DNA of 64,000 bases from NCBI RefSeq assembly GCF_030272615.1, contig NC_081413.1, forward strand, positions 100,726,239 to 100,790,238. Direction: 5' to 3'. The first letter of the stretch is position 1; every line of letters begins with the position of its first letter. Below are positions 33,003 through 44,760 of this stretch, one piece after another. The notes under the pieces were generated by a model. The model made no database searches. It was not told where the DNA came from and saw only the letters and a list, made by a program, of their open reading frames with translations. The DNA comes from Cryptomeria japonica (lineage: Eukaryota; Streptophyta; Pinopsida; Cupressales; Cupressaceae). Made by a program: the position numbers and the translations under genes.

Positions 33003-33589
33003 CTTGCCCCAGCAAGAAGCAACTAAGTGAGCTTTATGCGATGTCATTAATATGAATGAATCATTTAGGGTGAGAAGTTCTAATTAATAAGATTGAAAGC
33101 CTAGGCTACCTCTCTAACCCTTGATCAAATGTAATTACTTTCAAAGCTCTCTAAGACAACAAAATATAGTAAAACCCTTCTATGGATAAAGGAAGATTAA
33201 CTTTGAACACATTATTCTATACAAAGTGCCAATCAGATTCCACTTTCAAACCTGCAAAGATGCAGAATTTAGTCAAAATTGCTTGCTAAGATAATACAAT
33301 TCACTGTGATGCTTGAATTGACACCGTGCTGGTCAAATTAGAGTTCGTAAATCAGAATTTAAGAACATGTTTGAAGGACACTAATTTGGATTGGAACATA
33401 GAAAATCGTCCAAACCTTAAGTCAAAAATTACTGTGTCAATGCCAATTCGAATGCAATTTTGATTGAATTTGGAATTACCACCCAAAACGATGTTTGCTG
33501 CTGCAAAATCAGAATCGCACTTCTCAGGCTATTCAACTGAAAATCGCATGAACTCGACGCTCTATATATGAATCAGCTTAAATCACAAG

Positions 33590-34990
33590 TTCTAACCGAT
33601 TAACCAGATTGCTGATGCAAAATCGCTGATAATGAAAGTGATCCGATTCGCTGTGGTTCGCAGAGATGAAGCTACTATCAATGTTGATCACAATCGCCAA
33701 TCTACAGAGATGACAAAAATTGCTTCCAAGGTGAACATCGCCCAGCTGATGATGATCGATTTGATTAAGTTGCTGATCTGAGATAGGTCGCTGATCATCA
33801 AAATGCAAGAAGTCGCTGGTCTGAGATAAGTCGCCAACCTATAAAGTGATGCAAATCGACCCCTTGATGAAAATCACCAGAATCTTCTGATAAAAATCGC
33901 CCAATCTGATATAATTGATCAACTTTGATGAAATCACTGATCTGAGAGCAATATCAATTTAAATTTGATCAAATAAAATGATCAAGTTTTGAACTTATAA
34001 TTGTTCACAAGTTCGATACTTCATCACAATTGTTTGGGTGAAATTCATTAACTGAATTGATGCCAAATAAAATAATAATTGCTAATCGTGGCATCTTGGG
34101 GATTCAAATGGTCAATTTCAAATGCAAGGCGCCAATCATTAAATCTATTTTGTCAAGGTATCGAACTTACACTTGTAGTAGAGTGATCGATGCCAATCAT
34201 TAAATGTGATTCAATAATAATTTTTTATGAGGCTTAGATTTCACCAATCGAATCACTTGGGGCAATCAAAACCACGTCCATTAAATGCAATTTCTTCATC
34301 TTGATTGAATTGATAAATACATTGTATAAAGTTCGCCACTTTAATTAAATGTCTCCTTGATCAACCTTGACAAAATCATTAAATTGAGAGTTCAAACCAT
34401 AATTTGCCCAGCTTAGAGATTACAAAGATTTTAAATACTTATCACGCTGGCCATGGAGCTCATCGAACCTTGCAACACACTTGCATTTATAAAATCGTCC
34501 CCCAATTAGCACTTTATCGAACTTGCCAATGCAACTAATCCATGTAACCATTTCATCGAATCTATTCATTGAATTGATCCTTGACCTTCAAAACCTTACA
34601 TTGACTAAGCATCGTTGGAACTAGATGCTTGCACTTCATACTATGAAAATTGTCATTGCATCCATCGCATCGTATAGACACCTCATTTCGTGCATAGCTT
34701 AAGTGTTGGAATGCATTTACTTAGCATGAATCGCCCTCCAATTGACTGCATCCATTGAATTATATACATCTTTCAAAGCACAATTCTCCCACAATCGATG
34801 GAAGCAATAACATGATGCATCGATAATAATGACAAAATCTTTTAAAGCAAAGGCAAGGTGATTGCCGGCAATGACTTAGGTGATTGAGAGCATTGACAAA
34901 GTAATTGCTAGCATAGACAGTGTTGATTGCTAGCAATGACAACGGGTGTACTAGGCAATGATAAGGTGATTGCTAGCAATGATAGGAGCA
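33590..34990. repeat. degenerate module zone in LTR copy 3
   Basis: Recurrent AAATCGC[C/T] and TGATCTGAGAT[A/A]AGTCGC motifs at 33590-33960, and GGTGATTGCTAGCAATGA variants at 34850-34990. It sits where the other LTRs carry their arrays but uses different, more degenerate motifs. Confidence 0.55.
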
Positions 34991-35208
34991 CTTCCATGAT
35001 AGTCAATTTTTCTTGATTTTTACATTTTTTGAATTTTTGAATTTTATTTTTATTTTTGAAATTTTGAAATTTTTTTTGAATTTTTCATTTAAAAATACTT
35101 TATTCTACACTATGCTAAACTATACTATGACACTTAATTCTACAACATCTAGAAAGCGAAGAGAGGGGTCCCCATTTTAGTGGGGCTATGTGTGATTTGG
35201 TCACAACA

Positions 35209-35600
35209 GGTTACCATACCCAAAAGTAGGTTGAAGAGGATCTCAATTCGTGGATCAAAGGAGGGGAACCATGGTTTCATGCAAAGAAAATCTTTTTGGA
35301 AAATCCAAGGACCATTTTTAAGTACTAGCTCCTTATCTTCAATAGAATCAAATTCAATAATAAAAACCCCTTTGGCATAGGGGTATATGCCCATTTCTTC
35401 CTTCATGTATTCATTCCACATTTCGGAGCCCTAGGAATGAAAGGTGCATGGCTTTGGCCAAATTTTCTTGAACTTGCAAATGAAGGCATGTTCCTATAGA
35501 TAGACCTCCCTATTGCATGCACAACTTTCCAAGCAAATTTTTGGCATTGCAAATGATCAATGAAATAGAAGAGGGCATCCTTGAAGAGCAATACCGCTAT
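35209..35600 (-). pseudogene. LINE ORF1, N-terminal (DUF4283-like) part
   Basis: The minus-strand frame from 35421 reads WNEYMKEEMGIYPYAKG, then FDSIEDKELVLKNGPWIF and MKPWFPSFDP. This is the typical pattern of the DUF4283-type domain of plant L1 ORF1 proteins. The reading is cut at the WVW position by the composite element at 35208 and picks up at 20054. Upstream coding (35591-35422) is in another frame after a small shift. The segment 35600-36000 may be the ORF1 start or 5' UTR, but I cannot support it by motif. Confidence 0.68.
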
Positions 35601-36009
35601 ATTTTAGGGGAGAGGTCACCTTGGGAGGGATGGGTGACAAAGATTGCAAACACCAGTTGGGGGAAGCCTTATCACCCACACACACCGTCTCCTTGTAGTT
35701 TCATAGGGTATTGTCATGCCAATCTAGAGCCTTTGGATGTCGTGGGATAGTGTTAGGAGGCCACGCAACAGGTATTTTGCAAGATTGCCCATCACCACCA
35801 AAGGACAATAGGGGCTGCCCAAGTGAGCTGAATCGCCATGACCAGCAAGAGATATCAGTGAAGGAGATTTGGGTGACTGCATTTTTTGCACCCATTATCG
35901 AGCTCTTGTTTGCCAAGGCTCAAAGCCTGCTTGAAGTTGAGCATGCATTCATCCTACTTGCACATGGAAGGAACTCCAATGTGTTGTGCAATAGGGTTTA
36001 AAATTGGCA

Positions 36010-37290
36010 CAGAAGGCATTGCAAGGGAGTGAAAAAAGCAAAGCTATTTTATTTATAAGTATTGCCTTAAAAGTTGTAAAGCCTAGGCAAAAGCATAAAA
36101 TTCTACGTCATATAATGAATACTTTTTCCTTGCATCATTAAAAATTGCTGAAACAAGCTACTAGCATCACAATCTACTTGAAAGACTTTATTAAAATTTG
36201 ATTTCACCGATAAAGGTTCCCCTATGATCTCTTTCAACTTGACAAAACTTTTGTGAGTTTTGTGGGTCCACTTAAAAATCTACTTTTTAATGCAATTAAT
36301 AAGTGGCATACTTATTCCATTAAAATATATGTTACACCAAGATTCTAGGAAAAGGATGATAGGGGATGGGGGGACGTGTTTCGAGGGTGGACTTTTCATA
36401 AGGCAATTTTTTAAGAAATGGTAGAAGACAACTATTAAAAAAAAAAAGAATTTAAAACTATAAGAAATTTCAAAGATTCATATGATAACATTGAGAGGGC
36501 ACTTATTATATACATTATAGAACCTTATTACATAACATTAGAATTGAATTGAGATTTTACATGAGAGGTGACACACAAATTAACAAAATTTAATTGCTTT
36601 CAAATGTGCATATATGTTATGGAAAAATTACAACAAAATGCCCAAAGGCTGTAGTGTCAACTACAAAATGACAAACATAGAAAGACTGCTGCTCCCCCAT
36701 CTCAGCATCTGCTAATGCCGCATCAAAATCGGAGTTTGAATCCGAATCACTGCGGCTATGAGGAACTGCCATATTATTCAAATAGAGTTCCTAAGCTTGG
36801 GAAATTATTGACTTGTAAACTTATAACTCAAAATAGAGCTGTGTCACATAGGGACACATCCTCACCCCTCACACCGCTATCCTGGTCCCCTAAGACATTT
36901 CAGAGATGGGGGGGCTTTAGAGGACATCCCATGGTCGTCCCCCCAATTGAGAAAAATGTGGAAACGTCTTGGAATGTGCTCCTACAAATGAGGATGGAAG
37001 GAAACACATAGAACACAAAGGACTCCTAGCCATACCCAAGGTGGCCTAGGTCATCGCAGACGTCCCTTGACCATCACAAGGATGGCCAGGCATCCCCTAC
37101 TATAAAGCAAGTTTAAATAATGTTTAATGAAAATCATTCATAACATTAAAGAAGGACAGTTAAATATCTCATTGCAGCATTATAACAACAACAATAAATA
37201 TATCATGACAGCACTATAACAACAATTAAATTAATCATGACAGCAGTGATAGCAATAAATGTAGTAAAACGGCAATAAATATATTATGAT
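36010..37290. other. unassigned stretch with GC-rich patches
   Basis: No convincing coding region. Short GGGGACG-like and CCCCTAAGAC patches near 36360-36400 and 36840-36960 resemble hAT terminal sequences but have no recognisable ends. From 37140 the sequence is AT-rich with repeated TAACAACAATAAATATAT-like phrases. Confidence 0.4.
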
Positions 37291-37304
37291 TCAGATTCAT
37301 AGTT

Positions 37305-38997
37305 TTTTTTTTTTGGTCGATAATATGAGTTTTTATATTATTAAAAGGAAAAACAGTTACATAATCTTTAAACAAAAAGGTGGTAAACCCAAACCACCAA
37401 ACCAGAATTGTTCTCAAAACCACCCTACTAAATGCCCTCAAAGCAGTACACATAGAAAAACCAGGGCATACAAAACTCGTCAACCTACCCGAATCGGTCC
37501 AAAAAACCAACAAAGAAACCAAGTTCTATGAACAGAATACAAAATAAGGGAATGAATCCTAGACACAAGTACCCAGTGAAACATCAAGAACTACCTGAAG
37601 CCAGGGTAAGAGCCAACACGTCCCTCGTCCTTCTTGTTCTCAGCCTCCGCCTCCGGTCTGTCACCTCCCCATCCTTTGCTTCCACCTGAGCTTGGCGTAT
37701 CACCTCCTCCAACTCCATAATCTGCACGAACAACTTCAGCGCCTACCACCCTTTCCTCGCCTCCTCTCTGAACCTTGCCTTCACCTTCTCCCGCCGCCTA
37801 AGAAAGGGAATGAATTTACCTTTCAACTCTTGATGAAACCCCAAACCCCCTTCACAAATATCAAAACCTGCACCCAGTACAACCCACTCCAAGTGCGTCT
37901 CCATGTTTTCAAGGAACTCCTCAAGGATTATTGCCTTCAAAACCCTTCAGACCAGCGCACATGAGGATTCCAAGTCGAGTCCCCATGCCATGATGAGGGA
38001 GTATATATCCGTACGGGCCCGATACCGGTGTCCAATCACTCCCAATTCCTTGCCGAGAACCAACTGCACAATCCTAATCAAAAGAGTATCCTTGGAGCGA
38101 AACATATTCTTCAATTTGAACTCCGAGACCGGTTCCCAAAATGCACAAAGGAGCTTGGAGGTCCTCAAAGTGAAATTGGCCTCCATTGTAGTCTAGAAAA
38201 CCAGAGTGCCTGCCTCAAGCTCTTCCCTAAAAAAAAACACCAAGCGCACGAATCAAAAAGCTTGATGAAGACACAGGGAATGTCACACACATCCCCACTC
38301 CATAAATGAAAATCTCATCTAACTCCGCTGTCACTGCAGCACTGATCGGCATTAATTGCCAACTTCAGTCGAGTCAGCCGAAACACATGAAAAGAATTCT
38401 AGATGTCCTCATCATAAAATTCGCATTAACAGCCAAGTACGGTGGACGTGCAAACTAACTCAGAATGCCACTAGACATCTACGTCATCACCCCCCCCCCC
38501 ACCATCTCGTCACACATCTATCCAATTCACACGCCACGTTGGACAAAGAGTCTGCCACCTCATTCCCCCCTCTTCGAATATGTGAAATACAAAAAATCTT
38601 GAAAAACCGTAAGCTTTGAGCAAATAATTGATATGAATTTATTAATCCGTCAGCTCGAAGACGTGCCTTTCACAATTGCATCCACCACCACTTTGGAATC
38701 CCCTTCTAGGTGCACTCTTGGGATATTCATGTTATTGGCCAATTCCACCGCTAATAGGGCAGCGTGCACCACAGCCTCATTGTTCATCCCATCTTGCAAC
38801 CTCTACGCCCCTTTGAAGAGAACCTTTCCCCTCTTCATCACGAGCCACACATCCAACACCTAAGATGCCCGGGTTACCTCTCGACGCCCCATCAAAGTTG
38901 ATCTTGACTCATCCCTGCTCCGGCCTAGCCCACACCTCTTCGCCTCTCCTATCCACCTTAGCCGTAGGATGAACCCTATTAAACCCATAAACGGGTT
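37305..38997 (-). mobile_element. 5'-truncated L1-type LINE
   Basis: The 3' end is a minus-strand poly(A) (T run at 37303-37314) preceded by ATATTATCGACC and a terminal region of the TTTTTAATAATATAAAAAC type. It is flanked by an 11-bp duplication GATTCATAGTT at 37294-37304 and 38998-39008. The retained coding part is the C-terminal RNase H, broken by many stops. The 1.7-kb length and lost endonuclease/RT mark a typical dead-on-arrival LINE insertion. Confidence 0.85.
38350..38960 (-). pseudogene. LINE RNase H-like domain
   Basis: Across frames on the minus strand: INFDGASRGNPGILGVGCV, then RDEEGK, EAVVHAALLAVELANNM, VHLEGDSKVVVDAIVKG and REGGNEVADSLSN-like text. This is the plant LINE RNase H pattern with the D-E-D residues recognisable. 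It is broken by stops and indels, including a C10 run at 38490-38499. Confidence 0.65.
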
Positions 38998-39330
38998 GAT
39001 TCATAGTTAATGATATAAGCTATACAACAGTTAATATTAATAGCTATAATTTGGATTTTAGATTTCATTGTTCAATAAAAGCATCAAACTTCACAATTGA
39101 AAATTCTTGATATGATATTAGTGTCAGTTGTTATTGTCAATTGCAAAAGAGATTAAAGATGCAATTGTCATTGTTTGGTACAGTGTGGTATTATGTGAGA
39201 AGTACAAACAAATAATTTCTTTTAGGAATGTGGTTGGCATGCAGGCTTCTAGAAACATCATTCAGCATCATTTAGCATTGTCAAGTTATATTGCCGTTGT
39301 TATACTGTTGTTCATTTACTTGTAGAAATT

Positions 39331-39333
<3 letters not shown>

Positions 39334-39409
<76 letters not shown>
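39334..39409. repeat. compound microsatellite (CT)n(TA)n
   Basis: About 31 bp of CT repeats (39334-39364) run directly into 45 bp of TA repeats. The following 39410-39500 (CCCCGCCATCCCCCAAAAAT.., GGCCCTTGG) resembles the 3' terminal region of the hAT element at 41340-41479 and may be the end of another copy. Confidence 0.9.
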
Positions 39410-39411
<2 letters not shown>

Positions 39412-39756
39412 GTCCCCCCCGCCATCCCCCAAAAATGGCCCTTGGACTATTGTCCCTGAAACATGTCTCGTGCTGTCCTACCATCCCCGAAGTGTGTTAA
39501 TTCTGAGTTTTCCATATCCAATGACAAATTAGTCAAGTTCACTGTTCAGCACAATTTTGTATTATATTGACAACTTAAGTCATTTGAGATCTAAGCTCAC
39601 TAAGGTGGAACATTCATTAACCAGAATGAAGGAGCCTCTTCGGATTATATCATTATTGTCCTACAAAAAACGATAAAGGAATAAATTGGTTAATGAGATG
39701 GGTCTTTCTTTTCCAATCATCATTCTAGGGTATCTCAATGATTGCATGTTCCTCTC

Positions 39757-39972
39757 AGATCAAGTTTACTTTAGTTATATAAATTCACAAAATGGTGAAT
39801 ATAAAACAAGATTGGTATTATTATCGGTCCTTGTTTTGAGACATAATCAGAGGTAGATTGCATTTTGCTCTTAGATCAAGTTTACTTTAGTTATAAAAAT
39901 TCACAAAATGGTGAATATAAAACAAGATTGGTATTATTATCGGTCCTTGTTTTGAGACATAATCAGGAGGTA
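39757..39972. repeat. 116-bp tandem duplication
   Basis: AGATCAAGTTTACTTTAGTT ... GACATAATCAG occurs at 39757-39853 and again at 39873-39969 with only two or three differences, a recent tandem duplication. The surrounding 39500-40260 shows no coding sequence I can support. Confidence 0.9.
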
Positions 39973-40322
39973 GCTATTGTTTTATATCCATGACATCAGA
40001 GAGTGAGAATCTGGCCATTAGATCAATTCAAAATGATATCATTTTAAATCATAGTCAACATGTATACAAACCAAACAATTCCAAAGCTACCAGTCCCAAT
40101 ATTTCACATTATTACCGAAACTACTAACAACTATATCAAATAAGTATAAAACTATTAACCACCATATCAAATGCATCCAAAGGCTATAAACTAGAGAAGA
40201 GTAGTGTAAGGATGTTTTTCAAATTCTTTCATTCAATCATCTTTTTTTTTTCTTTTTCAATTGCATTTTTTTAATTGGGTCATAGGGAATGCTTTGGGAT
40301 GCAAGTACAAGTTGGAAACTTC

Positions 40323-41479
40323 CAGTGTTCCACGGGGACGCGTTTCCACCCTTTTGGACCGTGTCTCAGAGACGGGGACATTTCCGAGACGGAGGGACGG
40401 GGACGCAACTTCTCCCACCATCCCGCCACCACCACCAAAGCTCCGTCAGAGTCGGGGAAATGTCTCCACGTCGCGTTTCCACCCTTTTGGACCGCATCTC
40501 GGAGACGGGGACGGAGGGACGGGGATGCAACTTCTCCCGCCATCCCGCCACCACCACTAGAGCTCCGTCAGAGACGTGGAGATGTGGGAACGTCCCCAAG
40601 TCTCCTTGGGAGACGCGGAGGCGTTTCTCGAGAGGCGGGGAGACGCCTAGACGTCTCCCGTCGCCCCACATCAAATGCAAAAATAAAAATAATTTTTTTT
40701 TAAAAAGTGACATTTTTGGGGGTTGTGGGGTAACCTTAATTTGACGTGGGCCCTATCCCTTGCCCCAAAACAACACAAAACCATTTTATTTGTTGATTTC
40801 ACTCTCATTTTGAAAGTCTGATTTTTTTTCAAGAGGAGGAAAAACTTGTAGAAGACTGATTGATGAGGATTATCCTACCACTTCAGATGCAGGGCTGGTT
40901 GGTGTGAGCTTGAGGGATATTGATCTTCAGGAGTCCAGCAGTTCCAGTGAGGAGTTCGCAGATGATTAGAGGCCTCCATTCGCTACATTTTGAGTTTTGT
41001 CATTTACATTTTGGCATTTTGTCTTTGACTCTTTTGTAATGCTATTGTTATTAGTATTTGTATTTGGTGACTCATTGTACTGATGAATCATGTAATCATC
41101 TTGTAATCATCTTTATAGACTTTGCAATGGCATCAGATATTCATATTTTCCATTTTTGATATAATAGAAATCTCCAATTTGACAATTTCATTTTTCAAAT
41201 TTTATTTAGCAATTAGCATTGAAGAAATCTTGGTATTTAGATTTAGTATTTCAAATTTCCTATAGTTTCATTTGAAATGTAATTCTTATACTGTTATACT
41301 GTCATACATCTTTTCAAAACTAGTTTTTCAAGTACTATATGTATATGTATAACTATATCAGCACCACCACCCCATCAGCCCCCCCACCGCCCTCCCCAAA
41401 CTTAGGCCCTTGGTCCCCCCATCCCGGAAACTCATCCCCCCATCCCGGAAACTCGTCCCCAACTCCAGTGGAACACATT
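40323..41479 (+). mobile_element. non-autonomous hAT-type transposon (internal deletion)
   Basis: Left terminus (CA)GTGTTCCACGGGGACG and right terminus GTCCCCAACTCCAGTGGAACAC form an imperfect terminal inverted repeat; total about 1.15 kb. The left ~540 bp match the hAT piece at 23535. The sequence then jumps, at a short GATTGA junction near 40865, to a coding remnant for the transposase C-terminus: an acidic tail with DLQESSSSSEEF and a stop at about 40968, followed by the 3' UTR. A clean 8-bp target duplication is not visible. Confidence 0.75.
40862..40970 (+). pseudogene. hAT transposase C-terminal remnant
   Basis: About 35 codons, rich in Asp, Glu and Ser (LVGVSLRDIDLQESSSSSEEF), ending in TAG. 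This is the usual acidic tail beyond the hAT dimerisation domain in plant elements. The catalytic part is deleted. Confidence 0.5.
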
Positions 41480-43715
41480 CCCAAATAAGGGCTTTCTTCT
41501 TCTCTTCCACAGCACCTTTTATTTTCCTGTGCTCTTCACTTAATCTGCTTCAGCCACTTGTTGTTACACTCATGAAATACCTCCTCTCACAGCCACCAAA
41601 TCCTTATCCCTCATGCAAGATCCACCAACATCATTCCCTCCTCTTCCAAACCAGATTTCACATCCACCCATTCCAAATATAATGACAAATACTTTGCAAT
41701 GAATATAAGAAGTACAAGATTTCAGTCCACCATTTACATAAAAGACCAATACAAAAGCCTCTGCTGAAACTGCCAGGGTCAGAAATTAACCTAAACATGT
41801 CTACAAACAAAGGTTAGTTAAAGGAAGCTTAATGGCCATCAACTCTCAGTGGAATGCTCTGAAGATAGCCAGACTCAATATTTGACAGCAGAACTTATCA
41901 AATTGAATGATAAAGATGATAAGCAACAACATAAGATGGCATCTTCTTTCCCTAAAGCACTGCAACTATTCTTTAGCTGCACACATTTCAAAGTCAAAAT
42001 TTCTCTAATGTCCCTTCCCACCCTCCAGGTCAGGCTAGCAAAGTATACTCCCTTGATGATAAAAGGGTTTCTTCATTCTGTCTATAATCCCACTCTCTTT
42101 CTCCCACCATCCCCTCATCTTCCATTTACAATCCCTTCACCCTCCCGATTACTATTCATGGCTTTTCCCACAAACATCTCCACCTCCTTTTGACATTTCT
42201 ATTAAGCGAGTTTTACAGCAAGCCTATTTCTCTTGAAAACAATTGTAATACCACTGAAACAAAGGAACCAAGAAGTACTCTCAAAACCCCTGCTAGTACA
42301 CTCACAAACAATGCTTCAAAATCCACCGCTGCTTTCAATTCTGTCTTAATCCAATTGGAAGCAAGTCTCTCCCAACTAGACTATCATTTGAGGAATCAAA
42401 TCATTCTGGCCTCACTCATTGGAATGTATAATGAACCTGGCTATTCTCCAAGCCCAACTTGCCACTCTTCATCTTCAGCACACTCCAGAAGAAACCCCTC
42501 CTGCTGCAGCACATTGAACTAGAATAGCTCAGGCTTCAAAACTGAAAATATGTATATTTATCATCCCATAAACCAATTGATTGACCGCAAAAATTTTAGG
42601 AACAAATGTTCTACCATCACATCTGTGACGCAAGATGAATTGGACACTCCTTTTCACATTTTAGGCTGTCAGGCGTTCACACATCATCTAGCCTCCACCA
42701 ACATAAACATTTGTGAACCTTACAATGGTAATAAGAATAATCAAAAACATAATCAGAATGGTCTCTACTTCAGTTCTATTGGAGGAAATACACATTACAC
42801 AAGCGCTTTTGAATTATCCCACCACAACACTACCTGTGTCAATCCAGCATACTGCTGCACTTTTTACCAAATTAAATAGTATGTCTTTAAATACAGTACA
42901 AGATGTTAAAAAAGCCTACTTAATAATTATTTTGGTAAAAAGTGCATCTACCATTCTGGATAGACGTTGCCCACAAGACCATCCTCATCCAGCTCTTGAA
43001 TCAATTCGACAAATAAATCTGTGTGAGGATTGCCCTCAAACTCTGAGAATTATATTCTGATTTTTGTCACCTGCTTAAAAATAGCTCTTAAAAGCCTTCT
43101 CCATAGGATCTTCAATGCCAACTTAACTTTTCATGCTCTTGTTCTCCACGCTGAATCATTTTATGGCAACTGGCAGCCTTGCTTGTAAAGCTTCCAGTTT
43201 ACAATTTGTAATTGGCAACACCGAACAAGTTTCTATCTCTACTCAATTTATTGGGCATGATGTTCCAATAAGTTTTATGCCCCCTTAAATTTTACAAATA
43301 TTTTTCTGTCCTTTTTTTGAGTTCTCCAGTTTTAAAAATGAGTAATTGAATGTCCTTTACGCTTTTAGTTTGACATATCAATGCTTTGTAAATGGAATGC
43401 AATCATCTGATTTTCTACAGCTCCTGTGCCATTCCTTTGGGATAGGCCTGAAAATTTGTAGATATCCTTTGATCACAAATTATCGTCTACTCTACTTTTG
43501 CTAACTCTATATTTGATCCTCTTGCTCAAATGAAAAGGAAAGTGAAATTTTTAAATTTGACTCGTGCTAGTTGTGAGTTGGGAAGGATCAAACTAGGCGT
43601 GTGAGCTGCAAGAAAGCTGATTCTGTGAAACTAGTTTGCAATTTTGATCTGCTTGCCTTGTTGATTTCAACAAAGACCTTTTAAAACTCAAGCATTTGGT
43701 TGTTGTTGCTTGCAG
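41480..43715 (+). other. unassigned region upstream of the host exon
   Basis: Several open frames (41849-42193, 42190-42522, 42550-42879, 42713-43060) show no motif I recognise, and their composition does not favour any frame. The 3' part (43260-43710) has the T-rich character of plant intron sequence leading to a TTGCTTGCAG acceptor. It may be one long intron of the gene ending at 44200. Confidence 0.4.
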
Positions 43716-44200
43716 CTCCTGATGCCAGGGCCCCTGTTATTCTTGGCTATGACTTTGAAGGCAAGATGGGGGTAGCTTTAATGCTTGAGGAAACAAGAGA
43801 AAATGATAAGAGACCAGAGCCTTCATGGCAGGGAACTATTTGGAAGCATCACAGAGCCCCTCTTGAAGAAAGCAGAAGTGAGCCTGAGGGAACCTTTGTT
43901 GGGACAGAAATGAGCATCAATAGGCATCTTGAAATGTCAAGTAGAAGGGCAGTTTGGAAAGGCTTCAGAGGTGGATTGAGTGAGGAAGATGAAAGGGCCA
44001 TGGACTGCAAGTATATTCTCGTACAACTTCCTTATGGATTCACTGTTTTTGCTCCTTTAGAGGCTGCGATAGGCAAAGCTCATGCATACTATGTGAGCTG
44101 GGTGGTAAATGAAAACAAGGTGAGGGTAATTTCTACCAGGTATTTTGCAGATGGCAGGCTGCAATATGTTAAGTCAGGGACATATGACAAATCTGCATAA
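43716..44200 (+). CDS. terminal exon of a host gene, conserved plant-type protein of unknown function
   Basis: Begins after a splice acceptor (GTTGCTTGCAG) and runs about 160 codons to a TAA at 44198-44200. Key text: PDARAPVILGYDFEGKMG, WQGTIWKHHRAPLEES, GTFVGTEMSINRHLEMS, RRAVWKGFRGGLSEEDE, CKYILVQLPYGFTVFAPLEA and VSWVVNENKVRVISTRYF. The exon is intact, has balanced codon use unlike the repeats, and lacks transposon motifs, so it is probably a real host gene. The Gly/Trp/Arg-rich blocks suggest a folded beta-rich domain. I cannot assign a family. Earlier exons are not identifiable nearby, which fits the long introns of large plant genomes. Confidence 0.65.
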
Positions 44201-44760
44201 AAGCAGGATCTAGAAACTGTCAAGCTATACTATACTAATTTCTGTTAACTAGTCACAGTCTTCATAACTGTATCATTCAATGACATGCTTTTCTTTCTCC
44301 ATCAATATAATATTTTAACTGTAATCTTCAATAAAATACATTTCTTTCTCCATCAATATAATAAATTTCTCTTAATAGCCGATAGGCTATATTATACGGG
44401 AGCTTCTGACAGGAAAGTTGTCTGACGCCGTCAAACAACTTCTAGGTGTTCAGCATCCTCTTAACAGTTTGCCGTAAAACAATTTTTCTGATTCTGAGGT
44501 TGTCTGCTGTCTAAAAACAAATCTTGATTCGCATACATTATTTAGATCTCCATATCAAATCGAATATTAGTTGAACAAGTAAAATCTTGTCTAGCCGTAA
44601 AACTCCCATATTTTCGGATCCACTTTTGTTTACTGTGAATAGATATCTTACGAATTTATTGAAGAAACAAAATGCAGTGAACCAAATGCTATTTCTAAAA
44701 GGAAAATCGCATACACTTGCTCACTTTATGCAGGTCGCAGTCTGTGTTTGAAGTATTTAG
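44201..44760. other. 3' flank of host exon
   Basis: Contains AATAAAATACATT (about 44330), a possible polyadenylation signal, and a short direct repeat CATTTCTTTCTCCATCAATATAATA near 44285 and 44339. Nothing else is recognised. Confidence 0.4.

Larger units (their letters stand above)
20055..35208 (-). mobile_element. 15.15-kb composite giant-LTR element (copy 3 LTR - gag - copy 2 LTR)
   Basis: Minus-strand order: LTR copy 3 (35208-28763), primer-binding-like site, Ty3/gypsy-type gag (to 26470), LTR copy 2 (26468-20055). Outer ends are TGTTGTGACC and CATCAACA. The flanks are TAACC at the 5' end and CTACC at the 3' end, each one substitution from TTACC, and the LINE ORF1 reading continues across. 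No pol is present. The two LTRs differ greatly in sequence and in array type, so they are not a normal identical pair. A nested insertion followed by recombination, or a chimeric element, would explain this. Confidence 0.7.
28763..35208 (-). repeat. Giant LTR copy 3 (5' LTR of the composite element)
   Basis: TGTTGTGACC at 35208 to CACCATCAACA at 28763, 6,446 bp. The 5' block has CCCCACTAAAATGGGG. An array-like zone of AATCGC/GCTAGCAATGA motifs (33590-34990) is followed by the captive gene (33002-29848), a tail with CTATATAAG (29656-29664, minus strand) and the TTGATAAAAAG..TACTCT end block. The telobox palindrome is degraded here. Because a primer-binding-like site and gag follow, this copy shows that these sequences are true LTRs. 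Confidence 0.85.

Noticed and set aside
40315-41490. 8-bp target duplication for the hAT element
   Set aside because: Flanks AACTTCCA and ATTCCCAA do not match well enough, so I do not claim a duplication.
41849-43060. Overlapping open frames of 98-115 codons as host exons
   Set aside because: No family motif, several competing frames and no clear splice sites. Left as unassigned sequence.
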